Source: Bacteroidales bacterium (GTDB lineage: Bacteria > Bacteroidota > Bacteroidia > Bacteroidales > Tenuifilaceae). Taken from it: a DNA stretch of 64,000 bases. The stretch covers positions 1-64,000 of the forward strand of contig JAQVYY010000003.1 of assembly GCA_028708425.1 (NCBI GenBank), written 5' to 3'. Shown here one piece after another: positions 21,401 through 31,026 of the stretch; the stretch's first letter is position 1, and each line of letters opens with the position of its first letter. Made by a program: the position numbers and the translations under genes. The notes below the pieces were generated by a model. It was not told the origin of the DNA. It did not search any database and was given only the letters and a program-made list of their open reading frames with translations.

Positions 21401-24400
21401 TTCAGACTTTTCGGGGTTTCTAATACCAATCATAATAACCCTTACATTACTAAGGCTTGGATTACCAGTTACTCTCAAGGTTTTATCTCCATCGGGTACC
21501 GAAAAAATGGTTGTATAGGTAATTGGCGACCCCTCTTTTCTCATCTCCTCGTTACGAAGCATTTTTGTTGTTGGAAACAGCTCAAGATCTATGTTTAGCC
21601 GATTTTCGGCAGGCCACACTATCGCTCTATCAGCCTCACTACTTTTTGAGTAGCTGCCATACGGTGTTAGCACAAGGGGAATTTCGTACTCATAGTAGTT
21701 GCTGCTATAGTCGGTGCCCAACCTTATAAATATATTCAGCTCTTTGTTCTGCAGAGGATACTCAGGAATTTGCTCGGCATGAATCTCCATCATCATCCGT
21801 CGATACTGCCTTATATCGAGGCTCACATTTTTAAATACAGCCCGAGCATCACCGTCGGCCAGATTCACCACCTTAAGTTCCATCGACTGCTCATTACGCT
21901 CAATAACCGTAGGCTGACTAGGGTCTTTTTCCCGCTCCACGCCAGGGGGCAAAACATAGTTTACCGGAGTGCGGGTATAGTTCTCCTCAATGCTTACCGA
22001 CGACACATCGAACGAGCTTGATGGCAAATCGGTAACGGGCATTCCTTCCTGTCCCTGAATTAAAGCCCTGGTATATCGACGCCACTCGCCTCTAACGAGC
22101 TCAAGAGTGGCAAAACGTAAAATGGTAGTATCTGCAAAGTTTTTCATAAACATCCGCATAAAGCGAACGGACTTAAAATCTTGCATATTTCCAACCACCC
22201 TCTCATAATCATCTATGGGCACCTTAAATTGATACCAGCTAACCTCCGATTTTTCCCCATTCTTAAGTGAAGCGTTATAGGTAACCTTGTCGGTAATAAA
22301 ATTGTGGCCAACCTCAAAATCCTGAGGTCGCATAGAAATACGGTACTGATAATAGGACTCGTTCTCATTAAGGGTGTAATCATTATTAATATCCTCGCCA
22401 TCGGGCTGAATTTGCCCCGTTGTAGGAAAATCATCGTACTCGCCAAAAGCATTGGGGTCGCCTGTAACAGCTGAGTTGCCCTCGGTATTATTGTATAGCT
22501 TATACCTATCGAGAATGCCCGTTTTCTGAGAATCGTAATAGCCGGATCTGTAGTATCTAAAGTTATCATTCGAAGGGTCTTGCATTAAATCTTCAAAAGC
22601 TTCGGGCGAAAGAATGCTCTCCATCTGCGCCAAGTAGTCGCTGAAGAAAAGTTCCTCATCCGCATCGCTTAGCCCATCTAAACCAACATCCTGAAATCGC
22701 CTGGTATTTGGGTCACTATCGAAAGCGTTTACCAGCGACTGCACCGAGGGTACGCGCCCCCATGCGGTGGTGTCAACATTTACTACATCGGATGAAATGG
22801 GCAACCCATTCTCAAACATTCTTCGGCCATCGCGCAGCACATCCTCCGAAATTTCGCCCAGGTTTATGTATAAATCGCCTCCGTTACTTAACGAATCATA
22901 AACGAATGGATCCATTAGCCAAAACTCAACGTACTCAATATTGCTCTCCTCAAAATCGGTTGTTGGCAAGGCGCGCATCATACCAGCCCACTTGCTGCTG
23001 GGATCGGCAAAAAAGCCTTCGCTATCAATGCCTTGCGTTGTATAGTTGTATGGGCCTCGCTCGTCTGGGTAGTACGCCAGGTTTAACACCGGTATATTTG
23101 TAGGCTGAGCATGGGGTGTTTGCCTATTGGGGAATATCTCCTTCTCGAAAATTTCACGAACAAAATGGCTGCTTTGGCTATCAGGATTGCTACGAATATG
23201 GCTAGGAGTTAACGAGTTGTTCCGAAGAAATAGCGGATCAATGTTATACCAAGCTAGCAATGCCCTGTTATGGCCACTGGCTAAATCGTTAATCAGGTTT
23301 CCCTCCGGGAAAATATCGGGCTGATGCTGAGGAACACTCGCAAGGGTCCACGCATACCACGAGCGTAAATCGATTGAGGTTTTGGTTCCCTCAAAATCAT
23401 CGATATACACCGTCCCCCCCTTGCCTACGGCGCGCGAATACCCCGGTAAAAAATGGGCGAACTCGGCATCGAATGTTACGGTTGACTTCTCCTTAGTCTC
23501 AATGAAAGGTAAAAAATCTACCGCTTTAGTTAAGAATCCCGATTCGGTTTGATACGATGTGTTAAACCCATAAATTGTGTTGCTTATAGCCTCGCTACCG
23601 TAGTTCACCTTCGTGGTGAATGGACGTTCGGTTAGGTTTAGTACTGTTGCCCCGATATTAAACTTATCGGAAAATCGGTAATCGAAATGCGATCCCAGCA
23701 AAGTTTTGGTTTGAAAGCTAAATAGATCCTGACTCTCAAGCGATATCTGAATGGGCGTTCCAGACTCGAGCAATCCGGGGTTTATAATTTTAACTGTACC
23801 CATGATGTAGTCAACCGTAAAGTCGGTGCCCTCAACGAGTTTCATCCCGCCAGCAGTAACCACAACCGACCCCCTGGGAACATTCATTGCATTTAGGGGG
23901 ATTTCGGAGCTCGACGATGATTGGTAAGTACCGGTTAGCCGATACTTGTTTTTTTCGGCAATCTGCCTTGCCTTGGTTAAGGTTGAGTCGTAAAGCTCTT
24001 GATAAATAAACCTTTCAGCAATTTCAGGATCGCCAATTAACCTTGCCAAATCGGAGCCAAAGGGTTCCAGCAATGGAAATATAATTCGTCCGTTTGCTGA
24101 GTTAATGGTTATGCCCTCAATAAAATCGAACATACCATCGGCACCAGGATCGAGATTACTATTGAGGTTATCAAGGCCTAAAACCGAGAGCAGCGGCTCA
24201 TTGGCCCTGTTGCCTTCGGGTAAATAATTAACCGACGTGCCCGTTAAATCGTTTTGATATAGAATATTGAAGTTAAACTCCTCGCGGTCCACCTGGTATG
24301 CCCCGATGGCATAAATATTTTTCATCAGCAAATCCCAGGTTGGATAGCGGGGCGAAAGGCTTGTCCCCTTTAGGAGTTTCAGAATTAATGCGTCGGGGGC

Positions 24401-25876
24401 CGAAATACCCTCCGTCGAAAATTCGCCTACTTTATACGTTTTACCCCCATAGGTATACTCAAAGGCAACGGCTAAAATTTCGTCGTTATTAAGCGATGTG
24501 TTTAACGAAATATATCCCAGCTGTGAGTTAAGAGTATACTCAGCTTGTGTGAGCTTTCGAGCGTTCTCAATCTTCTCGTAGTCAACCCCCCCCGTAAAAT
24601 TTGGGATTTGCGAAAGCACCGTATTCACTTCGGAAATGTTTCTAATGCCCACAAACTCGCCCGTTAACCTTCGGTACATGCTATTAAGCGTATTTCGCGG
24701 CTGATCTCCTCCCTCTTCCTGCGAAAAAAAATGGTCGGCATAAATATTTGCCTGATTTTCGCCCAAGTCGTGAAAGGCAACAACATCACGCGAATCATCA
24801 AAATTACCTCGCTTATTGGTAACCCATACTTCTACACGGGTAATGTTTACCCCGCTGTTAACCAGTGGCAAGTTTTGCAACGACCGATTATAGGTGTCGC
24901 GAAAGTAGTGCGCCAGGAAGAAGTGCTTATTAACCTCGTACTCATCAACCTGTATATCAAACTCTTTTGCTTGGGCTCCACCCTTAACCTCCATCACTTG
25001 GGTTTCGCTATTTTGCTTTGAGAAGATGCTGGTTACAGTTAATTTCCCAAATTTTAGCTGGGTTTTCAAGCCAAAAAGGCTCGAGCTTCCGGTAATAAGC
25101 GTTCCTGGTAATGGTAACGACACGTTACCAGCCTCAATCTTTTGTATTATCTCATCTTCGAAGCCTGTATATTCGAGTTTTACATTATTCTCAAAATCGA
25201 ATGTTGCATCGGTATCGTAATTTATATCCATACGTAGCTTTTCGCCTACCGTCCCGTTAACATTCATCTGAATTTTCGATTTAAAATCGAATGTGAAGTT
25301 CTTTTTGTAGTCTTCGGCAATTGTTGGGTTCTCGGTATTGGAACCAGTTATACCAAACAACAGCTCGGCATTGCCCTGAGGTATTATTTCGATAACATTG
25401 CTACCAAATATTCGGTCAAATGTTTCGCCCCCCACCTCAAGCCTGGGTAAAATTCCGGAGCCTCTGCTGCTGGTTTCGCCCTGTCGGCGTTGCTGCCAGT
25501 ATTCACGCATCGACTGTTCAAACCTAAACTCCCGATACTCCTCCTCGCTCATCACCTTTGGGGGGCGTACGCTAACGCTACCTATCTTATAGTATACAGT
25601 ATACTGCTTGGTTTCGGCATTATATTCTACCTCAATATTCAGGTTTTGTGGGTCGGACATAAACAATGGCGAATCCGCACCCTCGCCCACCTCATTGTCG
25701 GGTATGGGATATCGAAGATTAGTAGTATCAGGCTGGGGCGATTGAATAACCGCGACTTGCCCAGCAACTTCATTTCCAAAAATCTCGGCTTGACTGAGCA
25801 AACAGCTTTGTCCAATATGTAAAGCTAGGATGATTAGTACAACCCGCCCAACAGCATTTTGTGCAATATACTTCAA
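18473..25876 (-). CDS. sprA: T9SS outer-membrane translocon / gliding protein SprA
   Basis: 2467 aa, signal peptide, repeated SprA-type blocks (KLRMDINYDTDATFDFENNVKLEYTG; GTVYIDDFEGTKTSIDLRSWYAWTLASVP); gcvH-sprA-ruvA synteny known in Bacteroidota. Confidence 0.95.
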   Translation of the reverse strand: MKYIAQNAVGRVVLIILALHIGQSCLLSQAEIFGNEVAGQVAVIQSPQPDTTNLRYPIPDNEVGEGADSPLFMSDPQNLNIEVEYNAETKQYTVYYKIGSVSVRPPKVMSEEEYREFRFEQSMREYWQQRRQGETSSRGSGILPRLEVGGETFDRIFGSNVIEIIPQGNAELLFGITGSNTENPTIAEDYKKNFTFDFKSKIQMNVNGTVGEKLRMDINYDTDATFDFENNVKLEYTGFEDEIIQKIEAGNVSLPLPGTLITGSSSLFGLKTQLKFGKLTVTSIFSKQNSETQVMEVKGGAQAKEFDIQVDEYEVNKHFFLAHYFRDTYNRSLQNLPLVNSGVNITRVEVWVTNKRGNFDDSRDVVAFHDLGENQANIYADHFFSQEEGGDQPRNTLNSMYRRLTGEFVGIRNISEVNTVLSQIPNFTGGVDYEKIENARKLTQAEYTLNSQLGYISLNTSLNNDEILAVAFEYTYGGKTYKVGEFSTEGISAPDALILKLLKGTSLSPRYPTWDLLMKNIYAIGAYQVDREEFNFNILYQNDLTGTSVNYLPEGNRANEPLLSVLGLDNLNSNLDPGADGMFDFIEGITINSANGRIIFPLLEPFGSDLARLIGDPEIAERFIYQELYDSTLTKARQIAEKNKYRLTGTYQSSSSSEIPLNAMNVPRGSVVVTAGGMKLVEGTDFTVDYIMGTVKIINPGLLESGTPIQISLESQDLFSFQTKTLLGSHFDYRFSDKFNIGATVLNLTERPFTTKVNYGSEAISNTIYGFNTSYQTESGFLTKAVDFLPFIETKEKSTVTFDAEFAHFLPGYSRAVGKGGTVYIDDFEGTKTSIDLRSWYAWTLASVPQHQPDIFPEGNLINDLASGHNRALLAWYNIDPLFLRNNSLTPSHIRSNPDSQSSHFVREIFEKEIFPNRQTPHAQPTNIPVLNLAYYPDERGPYNYTTQGIDSEGFFADPSSKWAGMMRALPTTDFEESNIEYVEFWLMDPFVYDSLSNGGDLYINLGEISEDVLRDGRRMFENGLPISSDVVNVDTTAWGRVPSVQSLVNAFDSDPNTRRFQDVGLDGLSDADEELFFSDYLAQMESILSPEAFEDLMQDPSNDNFRYYRSGYYDSQKTGILDRYKLYNNTEGNSAVTGDPNAFGEYDDFPTTGQIQPDGEDINNDYTLNENESYYQYRISMRPQDFEVGHNFITDKVTYNASLKNGEKSEVSWYQFKVPIDDYERVVGNMQDFKSVRFMRMFMKNFADTTILRFATLELVRGEWRRYTRALIQGQEGMPVTDLPSSSFDVSSVSIEENYTRTPVNYVLPPGVEREKDPSQPTVIERNEQSMELKVVNLADGDARAVFKNVSLDIRQYRRMMMEIHAEQIPEYPLQNKELNIFIRLGTDYSSNYYEYEIPLVLTPYGSYSKSSEADRAIVWPAENRLNIDLELFPTTKMLRNEEMRKEGSPITYTTIFSVPDGDKTLRVTGNPSLSNVRVIMIGIRNPEKSETLGDDGYAKSGIVWINELRLTQAESKGGWAANARMAAKLADLAMVTVAGTTITPGFGSIEKKVNDRSKEDFYQYDMNTTIQLGRFFPKESGVNIPLFLGYSESFANPEYNPIDPDIPLKTSLKNAANKQERDSIKHISQDYIQRKSVNLTNVRISKTDGTPKVYSISNFAVSYSFNEQLARDINIEERIQRNSRAGLTYAFNTRPKNVVPFRNVKWLSSPYLRIIKDFNFNYMPNQFSFRTELNRTYFEQQLRNINAPEIKLIPTYSKDFHWDRVYSINWDITQAIKFDFNANNQARIDEPMGMVDRNRDPRGYEHWKDSVWTNLKNFGRNTNYNHQFNLSYNIPINKIPLFSWISASTRYSGSYNWQAGPILPDSSQFDPGNIIQNASTIQLNSQLNFTSLYNKNKHLKAINQKFDQIARGAPRTKTFKTVTYEREGVRLREGSFRSIEHGLKTEDITVKAFDEDGNEITVETNIRSDRKVSIKADKDLRNVKVVVEGKVPERENIALLLFQGTVRMLMGVKNLSGSYSVTSGTLMPGYKPATQYMGMQPINGVMAPGLPFVAGWQDPDFAWKAVRNQWLTTDSTLNAAYVLTQNQNLTLRSTIEPFPGLRLEISGTRNMASNKNEFYLADSQGNFGAYNAMTTGNFSISILTLGSAFEKSTSQDNYISKTFREFSQRRLSIARELANDRAQGGIYNPNNVDENGFPDGYGALSQEVLLHSFLSAYTGTPVSETRFTAFPLIPMPNWQITYDGLAKMKPFSKWLRTFTLRHSYRSTFTVGAYSSYLDFDPEDDGFSYVRDINNNFIPEFEITNVSINEQFNPLISFDATWLNSLTNRLEVRNTRSLSMSFANNQLNEMNSWEVIVGSGYRFEDLPIILSNALGDQRTLKSDLRLNVDFSLRNNHTILRKLVEGTNTPSTGQKIVTIKTSAEYVVSDQVTIRAFFDRVVNTPVGGLSFPTANTSFGFSLRFTMIQ

Positions 25877-25896
25877 AGTAAATAGAAGTTACTTGT

Positions 25897-26478
25897 TTAC
25901 AAACCCTTTAATGCGTCCTTAATTAAACTCTCGACTGAATAGCTTGGATTTTTCTTTAATAGCTTATCTATGCTTTTTTCGGCCACGCTCTTAGTAAAAC
26001 CAAGCATAACTAATGCAGATAACGCTTCTTGCTTCAGCGTATTGTTTAAAGGGGCGAAAATATCTTGGTCGTCCAAAGATTTACCCACCTTATCCTTTAG
26101 GTCAACAACTATACGCTGTGCCGTTTTAAGGCCAATACCCTTAACCTGTTTAAGGGTATTCACATCGCCTTGCATTATTGCCTGCGATATTTCTTCGGCG
26201 GATAACGATGAAAGTATTAATCGAGCCGTATTTGGGCCAACCCCCGAAACGGAAATCAGCTGCCTAAACAGCTCGCGCTCCGATTTGGTTATAAAACCAT
26301 AAAGCAAATGTGCATCATCGCGAATTACCTGATGAATGAAGAGTAAAACATTTTTTAAACCTTCAAGCTTAGCATAGGTATACAGCGATACGTTAACTAC
26401 ATACCCCATGCCGCCAACATCAATAACAGCGTATGCTGGATTTATTTCAACAACATTGCCTTTAATATACTCAAACAT
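25897..26478 (-). CDS. ruvA: Holliday junction branch migration protein RuvA
   Basis: MFEYIKGNVVEINPAYAVIDVGGMGY; HhH motifs LISVSGVGPNTARLILS, LKQVKGIGLKTAQRIVVDLKDK. Confidence 0.96.
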   Translation of the reverse strand: MFEYIKGNVVEINPAYAVIDVGGMGYVVNVSLYTYAKLEGLKNVLLFIHQVIRDDAHLLYGFITKSERELFRQLISVSGVGPNTARLILSSLSAEEISQAIMQGDVNTLKQVKGIGLKTAQRIVVDLKDKVGKSLDDQDIFAPLNNTLKQEALSALVMLGFTKSVAEKSIDKLLKKNPSYSVESLIKDALKGL

Positions 26479-26498
26479 ATTGCAAATACTTTGGTGTA

Positions 26499-27566
26499 CT
26501 ATTCAGGTTTTGAAACCAACAGCGGATTCTTTGTTAGCTCCTCATGGTTTAGCCTATTTCTATGAATATCGATGGCTAGCATTAAAGCATTACGCAACGA
26601 GTTTTCAGATGCTACACCCTGCCCAGCTATTTCGAAAGCCGTACCATGCGCTGGCGATGTTCTAACAATAGGCAATCCTGCAGTATAGTTTACCCCGCTA
26701 TCAAAAGCTAACGATTTAAACGGCGCCAAGCCCTGATCGTGATACATCGCCAATACGGCATCAAACTTAGTGAAGTTCTCAGAGCCAAAGAAACCGTCGG
26801 CAGGGTATGGCCCAAGGGCAATAGTATTCTCCCCATTCGCTTTCTCAATGGCTGGAATAATTATCTCCTGCTCCTCGGTTCCCAGAACCCCAGCATCACC
26901 TGCATGCGGATTTAACCCAAGAACTGCTATTCGTGGTTTTCTAATACCAAAATCTTTAATCAACGAGCTATTAAGCAGCCTTAGCTTATCCATTATTAGC
27001 TCTACAGTAAGGCTTTTAGATACATCTGCCAAAGGGATATGACCTGTAACTACCCCAACACGCATCGTACCGCTTACCAATAGCATAAGCACATCCTTTG
27101 TGTCAAATGCACTCGACAAAAACTCGGTATGCCCCGGAAAATTAAAATTTAGGGACTGCACATTCTGCTTATTTATTGGAGCTGTAACCAGCACGTCTAC
27201 TTTCCCTTTTTTAATATCCGCAATGGCTGCTTCGAGAGCCTGAATTGACCCCTCGCCACCCGCTTCGGTATTTTTTCCTAATTCAACCCGCACGTTATCG
27301 TCCATCACGTTAATAATATTGGATCTTTTCGAATTTATTTCTGTGATGTCCTTAACCTGGTTGAAATTAAAGTTTTCAAATTTTATTGCCTTACGATGAT
27401 ACGCTGCCACCTTAGGTGAACCATATATTACAGGCACACAAAAATCGGCTATGCGGTTATCCGACAGGGTCTTTATTATCACCTCATATCCAATACCATT
27501 AATATCACCCTGAGTTATTGCTACAACAACCTTATTATCAATCATATTTCTATTTTTAAACGACAA
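26499..27566 (-). CDS. pdxA: 4-hydroxythreonine-4-phosphate dehydrogenase
   Basis: ITQGDINGIGYEVIIKTL, NFPGHTEFL, GLNPHAGDAGVLGTEE, AMYHDQGLAPFK, RTSPAHGTAFEIAGQG. Confidence 0.95.
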   Translation of the reverse strand: MSFKNRNMIDNKVVVAITQGDINGIGYEVIIKTLSDNRIADFCVPVIYGSPKVAAYHRKAIKFENFNFNQVKDITEINSKRSNIINVMDDNVRVELGKNTEAGGEGSIQALEAAIADIKKGKVDVLVTAPINKQNVQSLNFNFPGHTEFLSSAFDTKDVLMLLVSGTMRVGVVTGHIPLADVSKSLTVELIMDKLRLLNSSLIKDFGIRKPRIAVLGLNPHAGDAGVLGTEEQEIIIPAIEKANGENTIALGPYPADGFFGSENFTKFDAVLAMYHDQGLAPFKSLAFDSGVNYTAGLPIVRTSPAHGTAFEIAGQGVASENSLRNALMLAIDIHRNRLNHEELTKNPLLVSKPE

Positions 27567-27660
27567 GTAACCGTAATAATCTTTATTATAATAAACTGGT
27601 TTAATTAAGCAAAGATAGTAATTTGAGTTTAAGTACAGCAGGGTTAAAAAGATTGTTTAG

Positions 27661-27668
27661 TACCTTTG
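27661..27668 (+). promoter_or_regulatory. -7 element TACCTTTG upstream of mqnC
   Basis: Exact TAnnTTTG, 21 nt before ATG. Confidence 0.45.
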
Positions 27669-27689
27669 CGCTAAATTTTACCATACACA

Positions 27690-28796
27690 ATGAACACCAA
27701 TCATCTTTTAAACAAGGCTTTAAGTGGCAATAACCTTAGCATAACCGAGGGGGCAATTCTATTCAATAAAGCTCCGCTTCCGGAGCTAATGGCAGCTGCT
27801 CACGAACTTCGCAAACAAAAAGTTCCTAGCAATAAGGTAACGTGGCAAATCGACAGAAATGTTAATATCTCGAATATATGTATCGCTGGATGTAAATTCT
27901 GTAATTTTCACTGCGGAATAAAAGATTCACAGGCATACATCACTACCCTACCCGAATATAAGGCGAAAATTGATGAAATGCTAACGCTGGGCAGCGAGCA
28001 GCTTTTACTGCAAGGGGGGCTACATCCTAAGCTAGGGCTCGACTTTTACGTAAACCTATTTAGCGAGCTAAAAAAAGAGTACCCAAATATTAAGCTGCAT
28101 GCCCTGGGGCCACCCGAAATTGCGCATATTGCCAATATCGAGAACCTATCCTACCGCGAAACTATTAAACAACTAGTTAGCGCTGGGTTAGATAGCATTC
28201 CGGGAGGGGGTGCCGAAATTCTGGTCGACAGGGTACGCAAACAGATATCGCCTGCAAAGCCTAATGCACAGGCATGGTTCGACGTTATGTTCGAAGCGCA
28301 CAGGCTCGGCTTGCTTACCACCGCCACCATGATGTTTGGGCATATTGAAACCATTGAGGAGAGGATGGAACATCTTGTAAAAATTAGAGAATTGCAAGCA
28401 AAAAAACCAGACCAAGCCGTTGGTTTCTCGGCATTTATATGCTGGCCATACCAAAGCAAAGGCACTAAGCTTGAGCAAATGGGCGTAAGCAGCAACGTAA
28501 CCCCCAGCGAGTATATTCGTATGGTTGCCCTTAGCCGTATTATGCTCCCAAACATCATCCATATTCAGGCATCGTGGCTTACTGTAGGTATAGAAACAGC
28601 CCAAATATGCCTGCATGCTGGGGCCGATGATTTAGGTTCAATTATGATTGAAGAAAATGTGGTTTCATCGGCAGGTGCAACCTACTCAATTAATGCCCAA
28701 GCAATGCAAAAGGCGATTCGCGATGCGGGTTTTGAGCCTCAGCTTAGAAACCAGGCGTACGAACATATACCAGTTCCCGATGTTGTAAATAGATAG
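27690..28796 (+). CDS. mqnC: Cyclic dehypoxanthinyl futalosine synthase (radical SAM)
   Basis: WQIDRNVNISNICIAGCKFCNF (CxxxCxxC), GGGAEILVDRVRKQISPAK, TTATMMFGHIETIEERMEHL. Confidence 0.85.
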   Translation: MNTNHLLNKALSGNNLSITEGAILFNKAPLPELMAAAHELRKQKVPSNKVTWQIDRNVNISNICIAGCKFCNFHCGIKDSQAYITTLPEYKAKIDEMLTLGSEQLLLQGGLHPKLGLDFYVNLFSELKKEYPNIKLHALGPPEIAHIANIENLSYRETIKQLVSAGLDSIPGGGAEILVDRVRKQISPAKPNAQAWFDVMFEAHRLGLLTTATMMFGHIETIEERMEHLVKIRELQAKKPDQAVGFSAFICWPYQSKGTKLEQMGVSSNVTPSEYIRMVALSRIMLPNIIHIQASWLTVGIETAQICLHAGADDLGSIMIEENVVSSAGATYSINAQAMQKAIRDAGFEPQLRNQAYEHIPVPDVVNR

Positions 28797-28876
28797 CAAG
28801 AAACAATATCCTTACGATTAAACAAAAATTAAACTTTTTAATAAACCCAATAGCATTAACACAAAACACTACCGAT

Positions 28877-29302
28877 ATGACTATTAATGAGATTCAGGAT
28901 CAAATAGTGGAAGATTTTTCTATGTTCGATGACTGGATGGACAGGTATCAACAGCTAATTGACCTTGGCAACGACCTAGCCCCCATTGATGAAAAAAAAC
29001 GAACCGAGCAGCTCCTTATTAAAGGCTGCCAAAGTAAAGTTTGGCTTGATGCCGAGCTGGTTGACGGTAAAATAAAATTCGGTGCCGATAGCGATGCCAT
29101 TATTACTAAAGGTATTGTTGCTTTGCTTATTCGTGTGCTCAACAACCAAACCCCTCAGGCGGTTATTGATGCCGACCTTTACTTTATTGATAAAATTGGA
29201 TTAAAAGAGAACCTGTCGCCAACCCGCTCCAATGGACTTCTGGCTATGATTAAACAGATGAAACTATATGCCATTGCATACCAGGCCAAACAAAACGGGT
29301 AG
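28877..29302 (+). CDS. sufE: SufE-family sulfur acceptor
   Basis: MDRYQQLIDLGNDLAPIDEKKRTEQLLIKGCQSKVWLDAEL (Cys in GCQSKVW). Confidence 0.92.
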   Translation: MTINEIQDQIVEDFSMFDDWMDRYQQLIDLGNDLAPIDEKKRTEQLLIKGCQSKVWLDAELVDGKIKFGADSDAIITKGIVALLIRVLNNQTPQAVIDADLYFIDKIGLKENLSPTRSNGLLAMIKQMKLYAIAYQAKQNG

Positions 29303-29372
29303 AGTAAACATTTACCTCTAATGCTTGTTTTATCCTTAAATTAAGTTTTCACCCCTTAAATACATATGTAAT

Positions 29373-29696
29373 ATGCCACAACAACCTGACGTGCTATCCA
29401 TTGAAGCGAACATAGTAAAGGTTTTAAAAAACATTTACGACCCCGAAATTCCTGTAAACATATACGACTTGGGCCTAATTTACGGGATTGATATCAGCGA
29501 GAATGGGAAAACCATAATTAAAATGACCCTTACCGCTCCAAACTGCCCCATGGTCGACCAGATGATACAAGAGATTCATAACCGTATTGGAAAGGTAAAT
29601 GGTGTAGCTGAAGTTGAAATTAATCTAACCTTTAACCCACCATGGGATAAAAGCATGATGAGCGAAGAGGCTATGCTTGAATTGGGCTTTTTGTAA
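29373..29696 (+). CDS. SufT/MIP18-family (DUF59) Fe-S assembly protein
   Basis: VLKNIYDPEIPVNIYDLGLIYGIDI, MTLTAPNCPMVDQM, LTFNPPWDKSMMSEEAMLELGFL. Confidence 0.9.
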   Translation: MPQQPDVLSIEANIVKVLKNIYDPEIPVNIYDLGLIYGIDISENGKTIIKMTLTAPNCPMVDQMIQEIHNRIGKVNGVAEVEINLTFNPPWDKSMMSEEAMLELGFL

Positions 29697-29766
29697 GTTA
29701 CTCCAGTAATCAAACCAGCTCACAAAACAAAAACCAACAATTAATTACGGCCTAATCAAGGGAACT

Positions 29767-29912
29767 TAACCCCAATTATCCATGCGAGTAATTTCTGTCT
29801 CCCGCAGCGACTACCCTCACGCCCGATTTTGGAGCCCAAAATTGGGTTCGACCTTGTTGGAATAATTCGCATTTGTATCCATCCTCAACAAATTTTATGA
29901 ATAATGCGGGTT
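29767..29912 (-). repeat. MITE-like repeat A, copy 3
   Basis: TAACCCCAATTATCCAT...TTTATGAATAATGCGGGTTA. Confidence 0.8.
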
Positions 29913-30044
29913 AAAATAAAACCGTGGATCTCTAGTCAAAAATTCACGAGATTTGGTTCCATAAATATTATGGTAATGTTGGTTTCTTATATACTTTTGT
30001 ATTCAAATAAAAATCTAACTAATAGCACATAACCAATATTTAAA

Positions 30045-30923
30045 ATGAAATTTAAAGCAGCTTACAAGGTAACTAGGAGTTACGCTATTATTGTTCTTGG
30101 GCTATTTTTATATGCCCTAGCATGGACAGCATTCATAATCCCTCATCAAATTACGGGTGGTGGGGTATCGGGCATAGGTGCTTTAGTATACTATGCAACA
30201 GGGTTTCCAGTTGGATACACGTTCTTTTTAGTAAATATCATACTTATACTGCTTGCCATTAAAATTTTAGGAGCAAGCTTTGGCTTCAAAACAGTTATAG
30301 CCGTCATTGTTGCATCTGTTCTCCTTTCAGTAATGCAGCCACTTATTAACATACCCATAGTTGAGGATAAATTTCTCTCAGCAATTATTGGCGGTATTTT
30401 ATCTGGCTTGGGCTTAGGTATCATTTTTACCCAGGGTGGCAGTACTGGCGGAACGGATATTATTGCCATGATAGTTAATAAGTACCGAAACATTAGTCCA
30501 GGCAAGGTTATCATGCTGTGTGATGTGTTTATTATAGGTTCCTCGTTTCTTGTGCTTACCGACCTTGTTCCTGTAAAACGAATTGAGACCATAGTTTACG
30601 GATACGTGTCGATAGCAATTACAGGGTACGTAATCGATGCGGTTCTGTCAGGAAGCAGACAATCTGTCCAAATGTTTATCTTCTCAAAAAAATTCGACCT
30701 AATTGCACAAGAAATTACCGAAAAAGTAAATCGAGGGGTTACTGTTATAGATGGGGTAGGCTGGTACACTAAAGAGAGCCAAAAGGTTGTAATTACCCTT
30801 GTGCGGAAACATGAGGTAAGCGACATCTACAAAATAATTAATGAAATAGATCAGGATGCATTCGTTTCGGTTGCCAACGTGATGGGAGTATACGGGCATG
30901 GGTTTGAAGCAATACGCTCATAA
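30045..30923 (+). CDS. YitT family (DUF161/DUF2179) membrane protein
   Basis: AWTAFIIPHQITGGGVSGIGALVYYATGFPVGYTFFLVNIILI..; C-terminal GWYTKESQKVVITLVRKHEVSDIYKIINEIDQDAFVSV. Confidence 0.88.
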   Translation: MKFKAAYKVTRSYAIIVLGLFLYALAWTAFIIPHQITGGGVSGIGALVYYATGFPVGYTFFLVNIILILLAIKILGASFGFKTVIAVIVASVLLSVMQPLINIPIVEDKFLSAIIGGILSGLGLGIIFTQGGSTGGTDIIAMIVNKYRNISPGKVIMLCDVFIIGSSFLVLTDLVPVKRIETIVYGYVSIAITGYVIDAVLSGSRQSVQMFIFSKKFDLIAQEITEKVNRGVTVIDGVGWYTKESQKVVITLVRKHEVSDIYKIINEIDQDAFVSVANVMGVYGHGFEAIRS

Positions 30924-31026
30924 GCACAAAACAACTGTTTTTCCTTTATATATTACGTGATAAAAACATCTAGAACTTATTCCTTTTAATTTGCCCTTAC
31001 TAGCTATTTTTACATTCGCATAAACA

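Noticed and set aside
22708-23103. 131-aa ORF and other plus-strand ORFs antisense to sprA
   Set aside because: No recognisable domains; sprA is a complete, well-supported reading frame on the opposite strand.
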